Shown: positions 37,433-48,375, counted from the first letter of the stretch. The stretch: DNA of 64,000 bases from Paraburkholderia phenazinium (GCF_900100735.1 NZ_FNCJ01000010.1:186001-250000); one strand, 5' to 3'. Notes: generated by a model not told the origin, from the letters alone. Made by a program: numbers and translations.

Positions 37433-38425
37433 ATGTCGTCGACTGCCACCCCCTCTCCCAACGCCGCCAGCCTGCTCGCTCCGATTGCCGAAGACATGGA
37501 GCAGGTGAATCGCGTCATCCGGCACCGCCTGGCGTCCGAGGTGATGCTGATCAACCAGATTTCCGAGTACATCATCAGCGCCGGCGGCAAACGCCTGCGT
37601 CCCGCGCTGCTGTTGCTGGTGGCCGGCGCGCTGGGTGAAACCACCGGGTACCGGCACGAACTGGCTGCCGTGGTCGAATTCATCCACACCGCCACCCTGT
37701 TGCACGACGACGTGGTCGACGAATCCGACCTGCGGCGCGGCCGGCAGACCGCGAACGCCCTGTTCGGCAACGCGGCAAGCGTACTGGTGGGCGATTTCCT
37801 GTACTCGCGCTCGTTCCAGATGATGGTCGGGGTCGGCAAGATGCGGGTGATGGAAATTCTCTCGGAAGCGACCAACATCATCTCCGAGGGCGAAGTGCTG
37901 CAGTTGCTGAACATGCACGATGCCGACGTGGACGAAGCCCGCTACATGCAGGTGATTCGCTACAAGACGGCCAAGCTGTTCGAAGCGGCAGCGCAGCTCG
38001 GCGCGGTGCTCGCCGGGGTCGACGCGACTACCGAGGCGGCTGCGGCGGAATTCGGCCGGCGCATCGGCACGGCCTTCCAGATCATGGACGACTGGCTCGA
38101 CTACACCGGCACGGCTGAATCCATGGGCAAGAACGCCGGCGACGATCTGCGCGAAGGCAAGCCGACGCTGCCGCTCATTTATCTGATCGAACGCGGCACG
38201 CCCGAGCAATCGGCGCTGGCGCGCGAGGCGATCGAGCAAGGCGGCACCGACCGTTTCGACACCATTTTCGAGGCGATCACCCGCTCCGGCGCGCTGGATC
38301 ACACGCTGGAATGCGCGAAACAGGAAGCTCAGGCAGCCGCCGCAGCAATTTCTTCGTTTCCCGATTCCATTTTCAAAGATAGCCTGCTAGAATTATGTTC
38401 CTACTCGACGGCAAGACAGTCTTGA
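37433..38425 (+). CDS. ispB: Octaprenyl diphosphate synthase (ubiquinone side chain)
   Basis: 330-aa trans-polyprenyl synthase that makes the long isoprenoid tail of ubiquinone. The first aspartate-rich motif is LLHDDVVDESDLRRG and the second IMDDWLDYTG; GGKRLRPALLLL binds the substrate diphosphate. The small residue upstream of motif one is consistent with a long-chain product, but chain length is inferred from the gene context. Divergent from rplU. A tRNA gene follows 49 bases after the stop. Confidence 0.94.
   Translation: MSSTATPSPNAASLLAPIAEDMEQVNRVIRHRLASEVMLINQISEYIISAGGKRLRPALLLLVAGALGETTGYRHELAAVVEFIHTATLLHDDVVDESDLRRGRQTANALFGNAASVLVGDFLYSRSFQMMVGVGKMRVMEILSEATNIISEGEVLQLLNMHDADVDEARYMQVIRYKTAKLFEAAAQLGAVLAGVDATTEAAAAEFGRRIGTAFQIMDDWLDYTGTAESMGKNAGDDLREGKPTLPLIYLIERGTPEQSALAREAIEQGGTDRFDTIFEAITRSGALDHTLECAKQEAQAAAAAISSFPDSIFKDSLLELCSYSTARQS
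38365..38393 (+). promoter_or_regulatory. Candidate promoter for tRNA-Pro
   Basis: TTCCAT, 17-base spacer, TAGAAT inside the end of ispB, about 80 bases before the tRNA. Could drive the tRNA separately from ispB. Weak -35. Confidence 0.35.
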
Positions 38426-38474
38426 ACGAGACCGAAACGCCGAATTAGTCTGAATCGAGTCTTGCAGTACAAAT

Positions 38475-38551
38475 CGGGGTGTAGCTTAGCCTGGTAGAGC
38501 GCTACGTTCGGGACGTAGAGGCCGGAGGTTCGAATCCTCTCACCCCGACCA
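38475..38551 (+). tRNA. tRNA-Pro (anticodon CGG)
   Basis: 77 bases including encoded CCA. Acceptor stem CGGGGTG pairs with CACCCCG, the anticodon stem CTACG/CGTAG carries the loop TTCGGGA with anticodon CGG, and the T-arm contains GGTTCGAATCC. It decodes CCG, a common proline codon in such a GC-rich genome. No flanking integrase or attachment-site repeat is seen. Confidence 0.97.
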
Positions 38552-38728
38552 GATTTGAAAAACCGCGCAGCTTGCGCGGTTTTTTTTCGTCCGTTGTTTT
38601 TGTACCTGTTGGCCGGCTGCCGATGCGCCTCGAATCGGAACCGCCCTACGCCTTTTGGCCAGGCGGGCGCGCGCGGCCCCCTCTGCTATATTCTCCCCAT
38701 CCTGCTCCCTACCAGTTCGCGACAACAC

Positions 38729-40033
38729 GTGGAACAACTACCCTTATGGGCGCAGATAGGCGCGGTCTTCCTGCTGCTTATCTGCTCCAGTTTCTTTTCT
38801 ATCTCCGAAACGGCGATGATGGCGCTCAACCGCCACCGCCTGAAGCATCTCTCCAACCAGGGCGTACTCGGCGCCAAGACCACGCAAGGATTGCTCGGGC
38901 GCACCGATGAGTTGCTGAGCGTGATCCTGATCGGCAACAACCTGTTCAACACGATCATCCCGGTGTTGACCACCTCGGTCGCGTTGCATACGTTCGGCCG
39001 CAACAACCTGGTGTTGTCGATCGCCACGGGCATCGTCGCGTTCCTGATCATTGTGTTCGCGGAGATCACGCCGAAAATTGTCGGCGCCACCTTTCCGGAA
39101 AAGATCGCACTGCCGGCCAGCCTGCTGATCGCACCGCTGATGCGCGCGACCAGGCCTCTCGTCTGGTTCGTCAATTTGTTCGCCAACGGCATCCTGCGCA
39201 TCCTCCATATCAATACGAAGGGCGCGCACGACCAGCGCCTTTCCACTGAGGAACTGCGCACCATCGTGCTGGAGTCCGGCAGCTTCATGCCCACCAAGCA
39301 CCGCAGCATCCTGTTGAACCTGTTCGATCTGGAGAACATCTCCGTCGACGATGTGATGATTCCGCGCCGCCGGATCGAGGCGCTCGACTTCGACGCGCCG
39401 TTTGAGCAGATCCTGCATCAGCTCGAAACCTGCTATCACAACAAGCTGATCGTCTATCAGGGTGACATCGACCGCGTGCTCGGCGTCCTGCATGTGCGCA
39501 AGACGCTGTCAGCGCTGCACAACCAGGAACTCGAGCGGGAGACGCTACGCGAACTGCTCGCCGAACCGTATTTCGTGCCGAGCGGCACGCCAGTGTTCCA
39601 GCAGTTGCAGTACTTCCAGGAGAGCCGCCACCGTACGGCGCTGGTGGTCAACGAATACGGCGAGCTGCAGGGGCTGGTGACGCCGGAAGACATCATCGAA
39701 GAGCTGATCGGCGAGTTCACCACGTCGATCCCGCGAAGCGCGAATTCGCGCGGCGGCTGGAATGAGGACGGCGAGTGCATCGTCGCCGGCAGCATGCCGT
39801 TGCGCGAATTGAACCGGTGGCTGCAGCTCACGCTGCCAACCGATGGACCGAAGACGCTAAATGGGCTGATTCTCGAAGTGCTCGAAGAGATTCCCGACGG
39901 CGATGTGTGCGTGCAGATCGGCGAGATCAAACTCGAAGTGCTGCGCAGTGACGATCAGGCGATTCGGACCGTCAAGATTTTCAAGCCGGGGACGCGCTCG
40001 GGGGTGGAGGGCAGCAAGGCGCTGCGCGTTTGA
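38729..40033 (+). CDS. CNNM/CorC-type membrane protein (HlyC/CorC family)
   Basis: 434-aa protein starting at GTG (read as Met). An N-terminal DUF21 transmembrane domain with about four helices (residues about 8-180) is followed by a CBS-domain pair (about 200-330; DVMIPRRRIEALD, GLVTPEDIIEELIGE). A CorC/HlyC-type C-terminal domain ends near 425. Proteins of this class are linked to magnesium or cobalt transport, but the exact substrate is unproven. An in-frame ATG 58 codons upstream gives a non-conserved extension and is rejected. Confidence 0.88.
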   Translation: MEQLPLWAQIGAVFLLLICSSFFSISETAMMALNRHRLKHLSNQGVLGAKTTQGLLGRTDELLSVILIGNNLFNTIIPVLTTSVALHTFGRNNLVLSIATGIVAFLIIVFAEITPKIVGATFPEKIALPASLLIAPLMRATRPLVWFVNLFANGILRILHINTKGAHDQRLSTEELRTIVLESGSFMPTKHRSILLNLFDLENISVDDVMIPRRRIEALDFDAPFEQILHQLETCYHNKLIVYQGDIDRVLGVLHVRKTLSALHNQELERETLRELLAEPYFVPSGTPVFQQLQYFQESRHRTALVVNEYGELQGLVTPEDIIEELIGEFTTSIPRSANSRGGWNEDGECIVAGSMPLRELNRWLQLTLPTDGPKTLNGLILEVLEEIPDGDVCVQIGEIKLEVLRSDDQAIRTVKIFKPGTRSGVEGSKALRV

Positions 40034-40141
40034 ACTGGCGGGTGCATGGCGCACCTGGCCATCCGGTCGAATGGCGGTGGCGACCGGCGTAACGGATGAT
40101 GGAGTCGTCATGTTCTACAGGCGGCTCCTGGCCGGTCTCCG

Positions 40142-41542
40142 ATGTCATCCTCCCGCCGCTCAGCACCGGCTGCTCCAGCGCAGCGCCTCGCATATCCAGT
40201 TACCCCGGGCGGATCACCCTATCGCGCTAGCGTAGTTGAAGCCGAATCGGCCCCTGCTCCCGCCGCATCGGCGCTGTCAGCGTCCCCTACCCTCTCCGCC
40301 ATCAACCCGTTTGCCGGCGCCATTCGCGACAACCCACACGGCCATAACACCGCGCCCGGCCTCGCCGATGCCGACAACACCCCCGCTGTCCGTCTGCTAA
40401 GCGACACGCTGCGCGAAGCCACGCGCCGCAACGCATCGGATCTGCATATCGAACCGGCAGAGCTTGGCTGGCGCATACGTCTGCGCATTGATGGCGTGCT
40501 GCATGCCATCGCTCAACCGCCCGCTCATCTGCGTGATGCCTTTATCACGCGCGTGAAAGTGCTGGCGCGCATGGACATCGCAGAGCGGCGTGTGCCGCAG
40601 GACGGCCGCCTGCGCATTGCGACCAGCCCCGGCCGCTTCGAGGACTATCGGGTCAACTCGCTGCCCACGCTGTTCGGCGAAAAGCTGGTGCTACGCCGGC
40701 TCGACGCGCTGCCCGCCACGCTCTCGCTAGATTCACTCGGCCTCAACCCCGCACAACGTGCAGCGCTTGAGGCGGCCATCGGCGCGCCACATGGACTCGT
40801 GCTCGTGACAGGCCCGACGGGCAGCGGCAAGACACTCTCGCTGTACTGCTTCCTGCAGATGCTGAATGCCGAGTCGCATAATGTCTGCTCGGTCGAAGAC
40901 CCAGCAGAGATCCAGCTGGCCGGCATCAACCAGGTCAGCGTGCGCGAGAAGGCTGGCCTCACCTTTGCCGTCGCGCTGCGCGCGTTCCTGCGCCAGGATC
41001 CGGATGTGATCATGGTCGGCGAGATCCGCGATGAAGAGACTGCCGACGTCGCCGTCAAAGCGGCCCAGACCGGCCACCTGGTGCTCTCCACACTACACAC
41101 CAACGACGCGCCCGCGGCCATCGCCCGGCTCATCGACATCGGCGTCGAGCCCTATAACCTTGCCGCCGCATTGCGAATGGTGACGGCGCAACGGCTCGTA
41201 CGGCGGCTCTGCACGGCGTGCCGAATACCGGCGCCACAATCGGCAGCAGCGCTGCGCGCGGCCGGCTTCGCCGACGACGAGCTCGAAGGCTGGCAGCCCT
41301 ACCTGGCGGCGGGCTGTGAGGCGTGCCACGGGATCGGCTTTCGCGGCAGGGTCGGTATTCACCAGGTGATGCCGGTATCGGACGCGATGCGCGAACTGAT
41401 CGTCGCGAGTGCAGGTACCCATGCGCTTGCGCGCCTCGCGCACACCGAGCATGTGACCACGCTGCGCGACGCCGCGCTGGCGCGCGTGCGGGACGGCACG
41501 ACCAGCCTCGCCGAAGCGCTGAGCGCTACCGAGCTCGCATGA
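40142..41542 (+). CDS. pilB: Type IV pilus / type II secretion assembly ATPase, PilB-like
   Basis: 466-aa hexameric secretion ATPase. Walker A GPTGSGKT is at 224-231, the Walker B region DVIMVGEIRDEE near 288-299, and the zinc-binding pair CTAC and CEAC at 357-360 and 392-395, typical of PilB/GspE. The first 80 residues are Ala/Pro/Ser-rich and the usual N-terminal T2SSE_N domains are missing (PilB is normally about 560 aa). The start lacks a clear ribosome binding site. The adjoining pilC and pilD make a pilus or prepilin-handling role likely; PilB versus GspE cannot be decided from the sequence. Confidence 0.88.
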   Translation: MSSSRRSAPAAPAQRLAYPVTPGGSPYRASVVEAESAPAPAASALSASPTLSAINPFAGAIRDNPHGHNTAPGLADADNTPAVRLLSDTLREATRRNASDLHIEPAELGWRIRLRIDGVLHAIAQPPAHLRDAFITRVKVLARMDIAERRVPQDGRLRIATSPGRFEDYRVNSLPTLFGEKLVLRRLDALPATLSLDSLGLNPAQRAALEAAIGAPHGLVLVTGPTGSGKTLSLYCFLQMLNAESHNVCSVEDPAEIQLAGINQVSVREKAGLTFAVALRAFLRQDPDVIMVGEIRDEETADVAVKAAQTGHLVLSTLHTNDAPAAIARLIDIGVEPYNLAAALRMVTAQRLVRRLCTACRIPAPQSAAALRAAGFADDELEGWQPYLAAGCEACHGIGFRGRVGIHQVMPVSDAMRELIVASAGTHALARLAHTEHVTTLRDAALARVRDGTTSLAEALSATELA

Positions 41543-42771
41543 CGATGACGATGCGTGCAACCGGGACCGAAGCGCCCGACCTGCGCTTTGCGTGGCGCGG
41601 CGTCGACGCCGCAGGCACACCACACAGCGGCACGCTCATTGCGCCCGACGCGGATGCTGTGCGGGCCGTGCTCAAGCGCGACAAACTGTTCATCATCGAA
41701 CTCACCGCGCGCGGGCCGGCGCCCCGTCCCCGGGCGCGCGCAACTGAGGTGACGCGCTTCACCCGTCAGTTGGCGAGTCTTCTGCGTGCCGGGTTGTCGC
41801 TTGCACCTTCGCTCGAGCTGCTGGCGCAAGCTCCGGCGCCGCGCCAGCAGGGCATGTCGCGCATCGTCGCCGCATTGGCGCGTGACATCACCCGCGGCCT
41901 GAGCTTCTCGGCCGCGCTGGCGCGGCACCCCGCGCAATTCAACGCGCTGTATTGCCAGCTTGTCGCCGTCGGCGAAACGGCTGGCGCGCTGCCTGCGGTA
42001 CTGGCGCGCATCGCCGATGACCGCGAGCGGAGCGCCGCACAACGCGCCAAAGTGAAGGCCGCGCTCACGTATCCGGTCGCCATTCTGCTGCTGGCGCTCG
42101 GCATCACCGCGGCGCTGTTGATCTGGGTGGTGCCGACCTTCAAACAGATCTTCGACGGTTTCGGCGCGCGCTTGCCGGCTCCGACGCAGATCGTGATCGC
42201 GCTGTCCACGGCCACCGCGCGCTGGAGCGTGCCGGCGCTCGCGCTGGCGGTGGCGGCCGGGTTCGCGCTGACTTACGTGCTGCGACGTTCAGACAAGGCA
42301 CGTGTGGCGATGGCTCGTCTATCGCTCCGCTTGCCAATCGCGGGCCCGCTGCTCGCCACCTTATGTGCTGCTCGCTGGAGCCGCGCGCTCGGCACGCTGC
42401 TGTCGGCCGGTACGCCGCTCGCCGACGCCTTTGACTCGCTGACTCACGCTACCGGCAACGCCTACTTCGATCGAGCGACAGTCGACATCGCAACCCGCCT
42501 GCGGCGCGGCGAACGCCTCGCCGCGGCGATGCGCGCCGTTCATTGCTTTCCCGCCGAGGTGGTTCAGCCCGTCGCCGTCGCAGAGGAGTCCGGTGCATTG
42601 GATACCATGCTGATCGACGTGGCGTCGCTCAGCGATCGTCAGGTTGACGAAAAGATCGGCACGCTTGCGAGCCTGTGCGAGCCGCTGGTGATCATCGTGT
42701 TGGGGACGCTGGTCGGCGGTCTCGTTATTGCGATGTATCTTCCCATTATTCAACTCGGCAACGTGGTGTAG
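41539..42771 (+). CDS. pilC: Type II secretion F-family inner-membrane platform protein, PilC-like
   Basis: 410-aa protein with two T2SSF repeats. The first (about 75-200) carries RQLASLLRAGLSLAPSLELL and FSAALARHP; the second (about 278-400) carries LGTLLSAGTPLADAFDSL. Hydrophobic segments are at about 172-196, 225-245 and 378-400. It is the membrane partner of the PilB ATPase. The ATG overlaps the pilB stop by 4 bases. It ends 28 bases before pilD. Confidence 0.92.
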   Translation: MTMTMRATGTEAPDLRFAWRGVDAAGTPHSGTLIAPDADAVRAVLKRDKLFIIELTARGPAPRPRARATEVTRFTRQLASLLRAGLSLAPSLELLAQAPAPRQQGMSRIVAALARDITRGLSFSAALARHPAQFNALYCQLVAVGETAGALPAVLARIADDRERSAAQRAKVKAALTYPVAILLLALGITAALLIWVVPTFKQIFDGFGARLPAPTQIVIALSTATARWSVPALALAVAAGFALTYVLRRSDKARVAMARLSLRLPIAGPLLATLCAARWSRALGTLLSAGTPLADAFDSLTHATGNAYFDRATVDIATRLRRGERLAAAMRAVHCFPAEVVQPVAVAEESGALDTMLIDVASLSDRQVDEKIGTLASLCEPLVIIVLGTLVGGLVIAMYLPIIQLGNVV

Positions 42772-42799
42772 CATCGCAGCCGAATCCAACTCTTTCGCC

Positions 42800-43729
42800 A
42801 TGCCGGCTAACTACGCAACCGTGTCAGAAACTTCCTTCAACGCGCTTCATGGCCACTTTGCGGCCGGTCTCGGCGCCACCTTTGGCACCTTGCCGGCGGG
42901 CCTGCAGCTCACGTTTGCAATCGTTTTCGGTCTGGTGATCGGCAGCTTTCTGAGCGTGGTCGTGCACCGCTTGCCCATCATGCTCGAACGCGCCTGGCGC
43001 GAAGAGGTCTGCGACGCCACCGGTCAAACGCTCGAGGACGATGGCCTGCCAGTTCGCTACAACCTGTGGCTGCCGCGCAGCGCATGCCCGCACTGCGGCC
43101 ACGTGCTACGGTCGTGGGAAAACATCCCAGTGGTGAGCTACCTGTTGCTGCGCGGACGATGCTCCGCATGCAAGGCCCCCGTCTCGGCCCGTTATCCCCT
43201 GCTCGAACTCGCCAGTGCCACCTGCGCCGCGGGTGCGCTTGTCATATTCGGCCCAGGCGCCATGGCGCTCGCCGCGTTCGGCCTGTGCGCGGCGTTGCTC
43301 GCCATGAGCGCCATCGACATCGACACGCACCTGCTGCCCGACTCGCTGACCCTGCCGCTGCTATGGGCCGGCCTGATCGTTAATTTCGACGGCATGTTTG
43401 CGAGCCTGTACGATGCAGTCGCGGGCGCAATCGCCGGCTATCTTGTACTGTGGGTGGTTCACTGGCTGTTCAAGCTCGTGCGCGGTGTCGAAGGCATGGG
43501 CTACGGCGACTTCAAGCTGCTCGCCGCGCTCGGCGCATGGCTCGGCTGGGCCGCCTTGCCGCAAATTGTGTTGATCGCGGCGGTGGCCGGTGCGGTCGTG
43601 GGACTCGCGGCAACGTGGCGCGGCCGCATGCGCTTCGAAGAGCCGTTGCCGTTCGGCCCGTTCCTTGCGGCCGGCGGCGCGCTTACCCTGTTTCTCGGCA
43701 CCCCTCTCTATTTAGCATTCGGAGCCTGA
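42800..43729 (+). CDS. pilD: Prepilin peptidase/N-methyltransferase
   Basis: 309-aa membrane aspartyl protease that cleaves and N-methylates type IV prepilins. The cytoplasmic loop holds two CxxC pairs (CPHC and CSAC) near residues 95-125. Catalytic aspartates lie in AIDIDTHLLPD and the GMGYGD motif. About eight hydrophobic helices follow an N-terminal stretch. The start giving MPANYATVS is chosen; an in-frame ATG 24 codons upstream overlaps pilC. coaE follows 3 bases after the stop, as in many pilD-coaE clusters. Confidence 0.93.
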   Translation: MPANYATVSETSFNALHGHFAAGLGATFGTLPAGLQLTFAIVFGLVIGSFLSVVVHRLPIMLERAWREEVCDATGQTLEDDGLPVRYNLWLPRSACPHCGHVLRSWENIPVVSYLLLRGRCSACKAPVSARYPLLELASATCAAGALVIFGPGAMALAAFGLCAALLAMSAIDIDTHLLPDSLTLPLLWAGLIVNFDGMFASLYDAVAGAIAGYLVLWVVHWLFKLVRGVEGMGYGDFKLLAALGAWLGWAALPQIVLIAAVAGAVVGLAATWRGRMRFEEPLPFGPFLAAGGALTLFLGTPLYLAFGA

Positions 43730-43732
43730 CGC

Positions 43733-44335
43733 ATGTTTGCTGTGGGACTGACCGGAGGGATCGGTAGTGGCAAATCGACCGTCGCCGATCTTTTTGCCGC
43801 GCACGGCGTGGCGATCGTCGACACCGACCTGATCGCCCATCAGATCACCGCCCCGCATGGTGCGGCGATGGCGCAGATCGCCAGCGAATTCGGTGCTGCA
43901 TTCGTTGCAGCAGACGGTTCGCTGGACCGCGCCCGCATGCGCGCACTGATCTTCAGTGATGACGAGGCGCGCCGGCGCCTCGAAGGGATCACCCATCCGT
44001 TGATCCGAACCGAGACCGAGCGCGCGAGGAGCGAGGCAAGCGGACCGTACGTAATGCTGGTAGTGCCGCTGTTGGTCGAATCAGGCACATGGAAAACCCG
44101 CGTGGACCGCGTATTGACTGTGGACTGCAGCGTCGAGACGCAGATCGAGCGGGTCATGCGCCGCAACGCCTTTAGCCGCGAGCAGGTACTGGCGATCATC
44201 GCCCGTCAGGCCACTCGCGAGGCGCGTCTGGCCGCCGCCGACGAAGTCATCGTCAACGACAATACCTCATTGGAAGAACTCAGCGCGCAGGTGGAGGCCC
44301 AGCATCGCCTCTATCTGTCGCTGGAGGGTGCGTAA
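43733..44335 (+). CDS. coaE: Dephospho-CoA kinase
   Basis: 200-aa P-loop kinase that phosphorylates dephospho-CoA at the ribose 3'-hydroxyl, the last step in CoA synthesis. [12 protein letters not shown] at residues 5-16 is the Walker [13 protein letters not shown] and the LID segment [11 protein letters not shown] are intact. Full length and close to E. coli CoaE (206 aa). Overlapping function with pilus genes is only a matter of genomic neighbourhood. Confidence 0.96.
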   Translation: MFAVGLTGGIGSGKSTVADLFAAHGVAIVDTDLIAHQITAPHGAAMAQIASEFGAAFVAADGSLDRARMRALIFSDDEARRRLEGITHPLIRTETERARSEASGPYVMLVVPLLVESGTWKTRVDRVLTVDCSVETQIERVMRRNAFSREQVLAIIARQATREARLAAADEVIVNDNTSLEELSAQVEAQHRLYLSLEGA

Positions 44336-44502
44336 GCGGTGAGCACGGCGCGGGCATGGCGTGGTTCCGGCCTAACGAAACACCGAGATACGCAGCGCCA
44401 ACCCAGTCCACCCCCGCTGTCGCAATAAAGAGCAGTGACCACACTCAAACAGCCGCAAAACACGCGAAAAAACGTACGAAACCGCCCAGAAAAAGTGTGT
44501 GA

Positions 44503-45329
<827 letters not shown>

Positions 45330-45427
45330 CATAGTCTTCGTGCCTGTGCCGGCGGGGTCGCCTTTCAAGCAGCGAAAATGCCCCTATATTAGAGACTTGT
45401 CCCGTTTTCGATTGACTGCCCGACCGA

Positions 45428-45625
45428 ATGATCACTGTCGTTAAATGCCCAACCTGCGCGAAGGAAGTCCGCTGGACGCCTGAAAACCGCTTCCGCCCGT
45501 TCTGCTCCGAACGCTGCAAGCAGATCGACCTCGGTGCATGGGCCGCCGAGAAGTACAAGATCGGCGGCACCGACGAAGAAGCGCCGTCAGACGACGAGCC
45601 GACCGGCGACTACAACCCGCACTAG
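45428..45625 (+). CDS. yacG: YacG zinc-finger protein, DNA gyrase inhibitor family
   Basis: 65-aa protein with the YacG zinc finger: CPTC near the N-terminus and CSERC at residues about 29-33, then [12 protein letters not shown]. Acidic C-terminal tail. E. coli YacG binds gyrase and inhibits it; whether this is its main role here is unknown. Ends before the convergent mutT. Confidence 0.93.
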   Translation: MITVVKCPTCAKEVRWTPENRFRPFCSERCKQIDLGAWAAEKYKIGGTDEEAPSDDEPTGDYNPH

Positions 45626-45717
45626 GCGTAGCCCGCTGAACGCGCGCTCGCGAGACGCGGCGCGCCCCGCCAGGCTTGCCGGCCTGGCTGCCGCACCATG
45701 CTCAACCCCACTCGCCG

Positions 45718-46146
45718 CTATTCCGCGGCAAGCCACTCCAGCACCGGAATCGTTGCCGGCAACAACGGCGACACCTCCGCAGGCAGCGACTGCCAGACAA
45801 ACGCCTGGCCTTCGCGCCCGTGCGGCTCGCCGGTCCACTGGGTCACCTTGCAGAAGTACAGCCGCACGTAGGCATGCGGGTAATCGTGCTCAAGGGTATG
45901 CCAGCGATGGCTCGCCGTGACCTCGATGCCCAGTTCCTCGTGCAGCTCGCGAGCCAGCGCCGCCTCGACCGATTCGCCCGGCTCGAGCTTGCCGCCCGGG
46001 AACTCCCAATAGCCTTCGTAAGGCTTACCGGCTGGCCGTTGGGCCAGCAGATAACGCCCGTCCGGCTGCACGAGCACGCCGACGGCCACTTCCGTGACCG
46101 GCCGGCTTTGAGGGCTTGCCGTAGCCGCGTTCGCCGTGTCCGTCAT
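45718..46146 (-). CDS. mutT: Nudix hydrolase, 8-oxo-dGTP diphosphatase MutT
   Basis: 142-aa Nudix enzyme that sanitises 8-oxo-dGTP. The Nudix box occupies residues 51-73 (GGKLEPGESVEAALARELHEELG region). The first 15 residues are extra. The start overlaps the AAA ATPase stop by 4 bases (ATGA). Assignment to MutT rather than another Nudix subtype rests on the WEFPGGKLE context. Confidence 0.9.
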   Translation of the reverse strand: MTDTANAATASPQSRPVTEVAVGVLVQPDGRYLLAQRPAGKPYEGYWEFPGGKLEPGESVEAALARELHEELGIEVTASHRWHTLEHDYPHAYVRLYFCKVTQWTGEPHGREGQAFVWQSLPAEVSPLLPATIPVLEWLAAE

Positions 46147-47012
46147 GCCTGCGACTTCCGGCCGGACCAGTCGCGGGCAAACTGCCATGCCACGCGTCCC
46201 GAGCGCGAGCCGCGTTCGAGCGCCCACACCAGTGCATCGCCGCGAGCCGATTCGACTTCCGCCGCGTCGCAGCCGAAGTGTTGCAGCCAGTGTGCGACGA
46301 TCGACAGATAGTCATCCTGCTTGAACGGATAGAAGCTGACCCACAGCCCGAAGCGCTCGGACAACGAGATCTTTTCTTCAACCACCTCCCCCGGATGAAT
46401 CTCGCCATCGGACGTATGTTTGTACGTATCGTTGTCGCTCATGTATTCGGGCAGCAGGTGACGCCGGTTCGAGGTGGCGTAGATCAGCACGTTATCGGAC
46501 TGGGCGGCCACCGAGCCGTCGAGCGCCACCTTCAGCGCCTTGTAGCCGGACTCGCCATCCTCAAACGAGAGATCGTCGCAGAACACCACGAAGCGCTCCG
46601 GACGCTGCGAAATCAGGTCGACGATGTCGCCCAGATCGTGCAGGTCGTCCTTGTCCACTTCGATCAGGCGCAAGCCGTCTTTAGCGTACGCGTTCAGGCA
46701 TGCCTTGATCAGCGAAGACTTGCCGGTGCCGCGCGCGCCCGTCAGCAGCACGTTGTTGGCGGGCTGCTTGAGGACGAACTGGCGGGTGTTCCGCTCGATC
46801 AACCCTTTCTGGCGATCGATGTTCTGCAGGTCGTCGAGTGTGATGTCCGAGATGGCCGGTACCGGCTGCAGGTAGCCGCGCCCCTGGCGCTTGCGCCAAC
46901 GGAAAGCAACCGCCGCCGACCAGTCCACATCCGGCGTCGCAGGTGGAAGCACGGCTTCCAGACGGCCGAGCAGGGCTTCGGCGCGGGTCAGAAACTGTTC
47001 GAGTTTATCCAT
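46143..47012 (-). CDS. DUF815-type AAA ATPase
   Basis: 289-aa P-loop ATPase with Walker A TGARGTGKSS at about 91-100 and Walker B VVFCDDLSFE near 165-175. A sensor-like segment YATSNRRHLLPEYM follows. This is the DUF815 family, often next to argJ or mutT, with no firmly assigned function. It lies 8 bases after argJ and overlaps mutT, so these three form one operon. Confidence 0.88.
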   Translation of the reverse strand: MDKLEQFLTRAEALLGRLEAVLPPATPDVDWSAAVAFRWRKRQGRGYLQPVPAISDITLDDLQNIDRQKGLIERNTRQFVLKQPANNVLLTGARGTGKSSLIKACLNAYAKDGLRLIEVDKDDLHDLGDIVDLISQRPERFVVFCDDLSFEDGESGYKALKVALDGSVAAQSDNVLIYATSNRRHLLPEYMSDNDTYKHTSDGEIHPGEVVEEKISLSERFGLWVSFYPFKQDDYLSIVAHWLQHFGCDAAEVESARGDALVWALERGSRSGRVAWQFARDWSGRKSQA

Positions 47013-47020
47013 GACGAAAA

Positions 47021-48262
47021 TTACGAACGATAGTCGGCGTTGATGCTCACGTACTCGTGCGAAAGATCGCAGGTCCAGATTGTGGCTTGCGCGTCGCCAC
47101 GGCCCAGTACGACGCGAATCAGGATCTCTGCCTTTTTCATCACGCGCTGACCGTCTTCCTCACGGTACTCCGGATTACGGCCGCCCGCTTTCGCCACCAG
47201 CACATCGTCCAGATACAGGTCGATCTTGGCGACATCCAGATCCGTCACGCCGGCATAGCCGATCGCCGCGAGAATCCGGCCAAGGTTCGGGTCCGAAGCG
47301 TAGAACGCGGTCTTGACCAGCGGCGAGTGGCCGATCGCGTAAGCGATCTGGCGGCATTCGGCCACGTTCGAACCGCCTTCCACCTGCACCGTCATGAACT
47401 TGGTGGCGCCTTCGCCGTCACGGATGATCAACTGGGCGAGCGCCTGTGCAGTCTCAGTCACCGCATCGCGCAACGCCGCGTAGGCGGGCGAATCTGTGGA
47501 CGTCACCGCCGGCAGGCTCGACTTGCCCGAGGCGATCAGGATGAACGAGTCGTTGGTCGAGGTATCGCCGTCGATCGTGATGCAGTTGAACGAGCGGTCC
47601 GCGACATGCTTGACCAGTGCGTCGAGCACAGGCTGCGAAACCGCTGCATCGAAGGCGAGGAAACCGAGCATGGTTGCCATGTTCGGCTTGATCATGCCCG
47701 CGCCCTTGCTGATGCCGGTCAGCGTCACCGTATGACCGTCGATCGTCACCTGACGCGAAGCGGCTTTCGGCAGGGTGTCGGTGGTCATGATGGCCTGCGC
47801 CGCGTCGTACCAGTGCGCGGCCTGGCGGTTCTCCAGAGCAGCCGGCAAGCCAGCCTTCAGACGGTCGATAGGCAGCGGCTCGAGAATCACGCCAGTCGAG
47901 AACGGCAGCACCTGCTCAGGTGCGATACCGGCCAGACGCGCCAGCTCGACGCAGGTTTCGCGAGCGTGCGCGAGGCCCGGCTCGCCGGTGCCCGCGTTGG
48001 CGTTGCCGGTGTTCACCACCAGCGCGCGAATCGCCTTGCCGCCTGCGCGAACCTGTTCGAGATGCTCACGGCACACCGTCACGGGCGCCGCACAAAACCG
48101 GTTCGACGTGAACACGCCACTGACCGTCGCACCTTCTTCGACGGAAATGACGAGCACGTCCTTGCGGTTCGGCTTGCGAATGTTCGCCTCAGCCCAGCCT
48201 AGCGTAACGCCGGCGACGGGGTGAAGTTGGGCGGGATCGATCGAGGGGAAATTGACAGCCAT
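47021..48262 (-). CDS. argJ: Bifunctional ornithine acetyltransferase / N-acetylglutamate synthase
   Basis: 413-aa Ntn-like enzyme of arginine synthesis that recycles the acetyl group from N-acetylornithine to glutamate. The self-cleavage site is between Ala196 and Thr197 in [10 protein letters not shown], where Thr becomes the N-terminal nucleophile of the beta chain. [12 protein letters not shown] and [16 protein letters not shown] are family motifs. The start giving [10 protein letters not shown] is chosen because upstream codons are not family-like. Confidence 0.96.
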   Translation of the reverse strand: MAVNFPSIDPAQLHPVAGVTLGWAEANIRKPNRKDVLVISVEEGATVSGVFTSNRFCAAPVTVCREHLEQVRAGGKAIRALVVNTGNANAGTGEPGLAHARETCVELARLAGIAPEQVLPFSTGVILEPLPIDRLKAGLPAALENRQAAHWYDAAQAIMTTDTLPKAASRQVTIDGHTVTLTGISKGAGMIKPNMATMLGFLAFDAAVSQPVLDALVKHVADRSFNCITIDGDTSTNDSFILIASGKSSLPAVTSTDSPAYAALRDAVTETAQALAQLIIRDGEGATKFMTVQVEGGSNVAECRQIAYAIGHSPLVKTAFYASDPNLGRILAAIGYAGVTDLDVAKIDLYLDDVLVAKAGGRNPEYREEDGQRVMKKAEILIRVVLGRGDAQATIWTCDLSHEYVSINADYRS

Positions 48263-48375
48263 GGTCGCGACCTGTCTAAGTTGAAAATGCCGGCATCGAG
48301 CCGGCATCGGGAAATCACAAGAGGGTGAGACGGCGCGCGCCGCACCACCACGGAATCACCAGCAAGGAGCTGGGC

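Noticed and set aside
38475-38551. tRNA-Pro as an integration site for a mobile element
   Set aside because: No integrase gene nearby and no second copy of the tRNA 3' end seen in the window.
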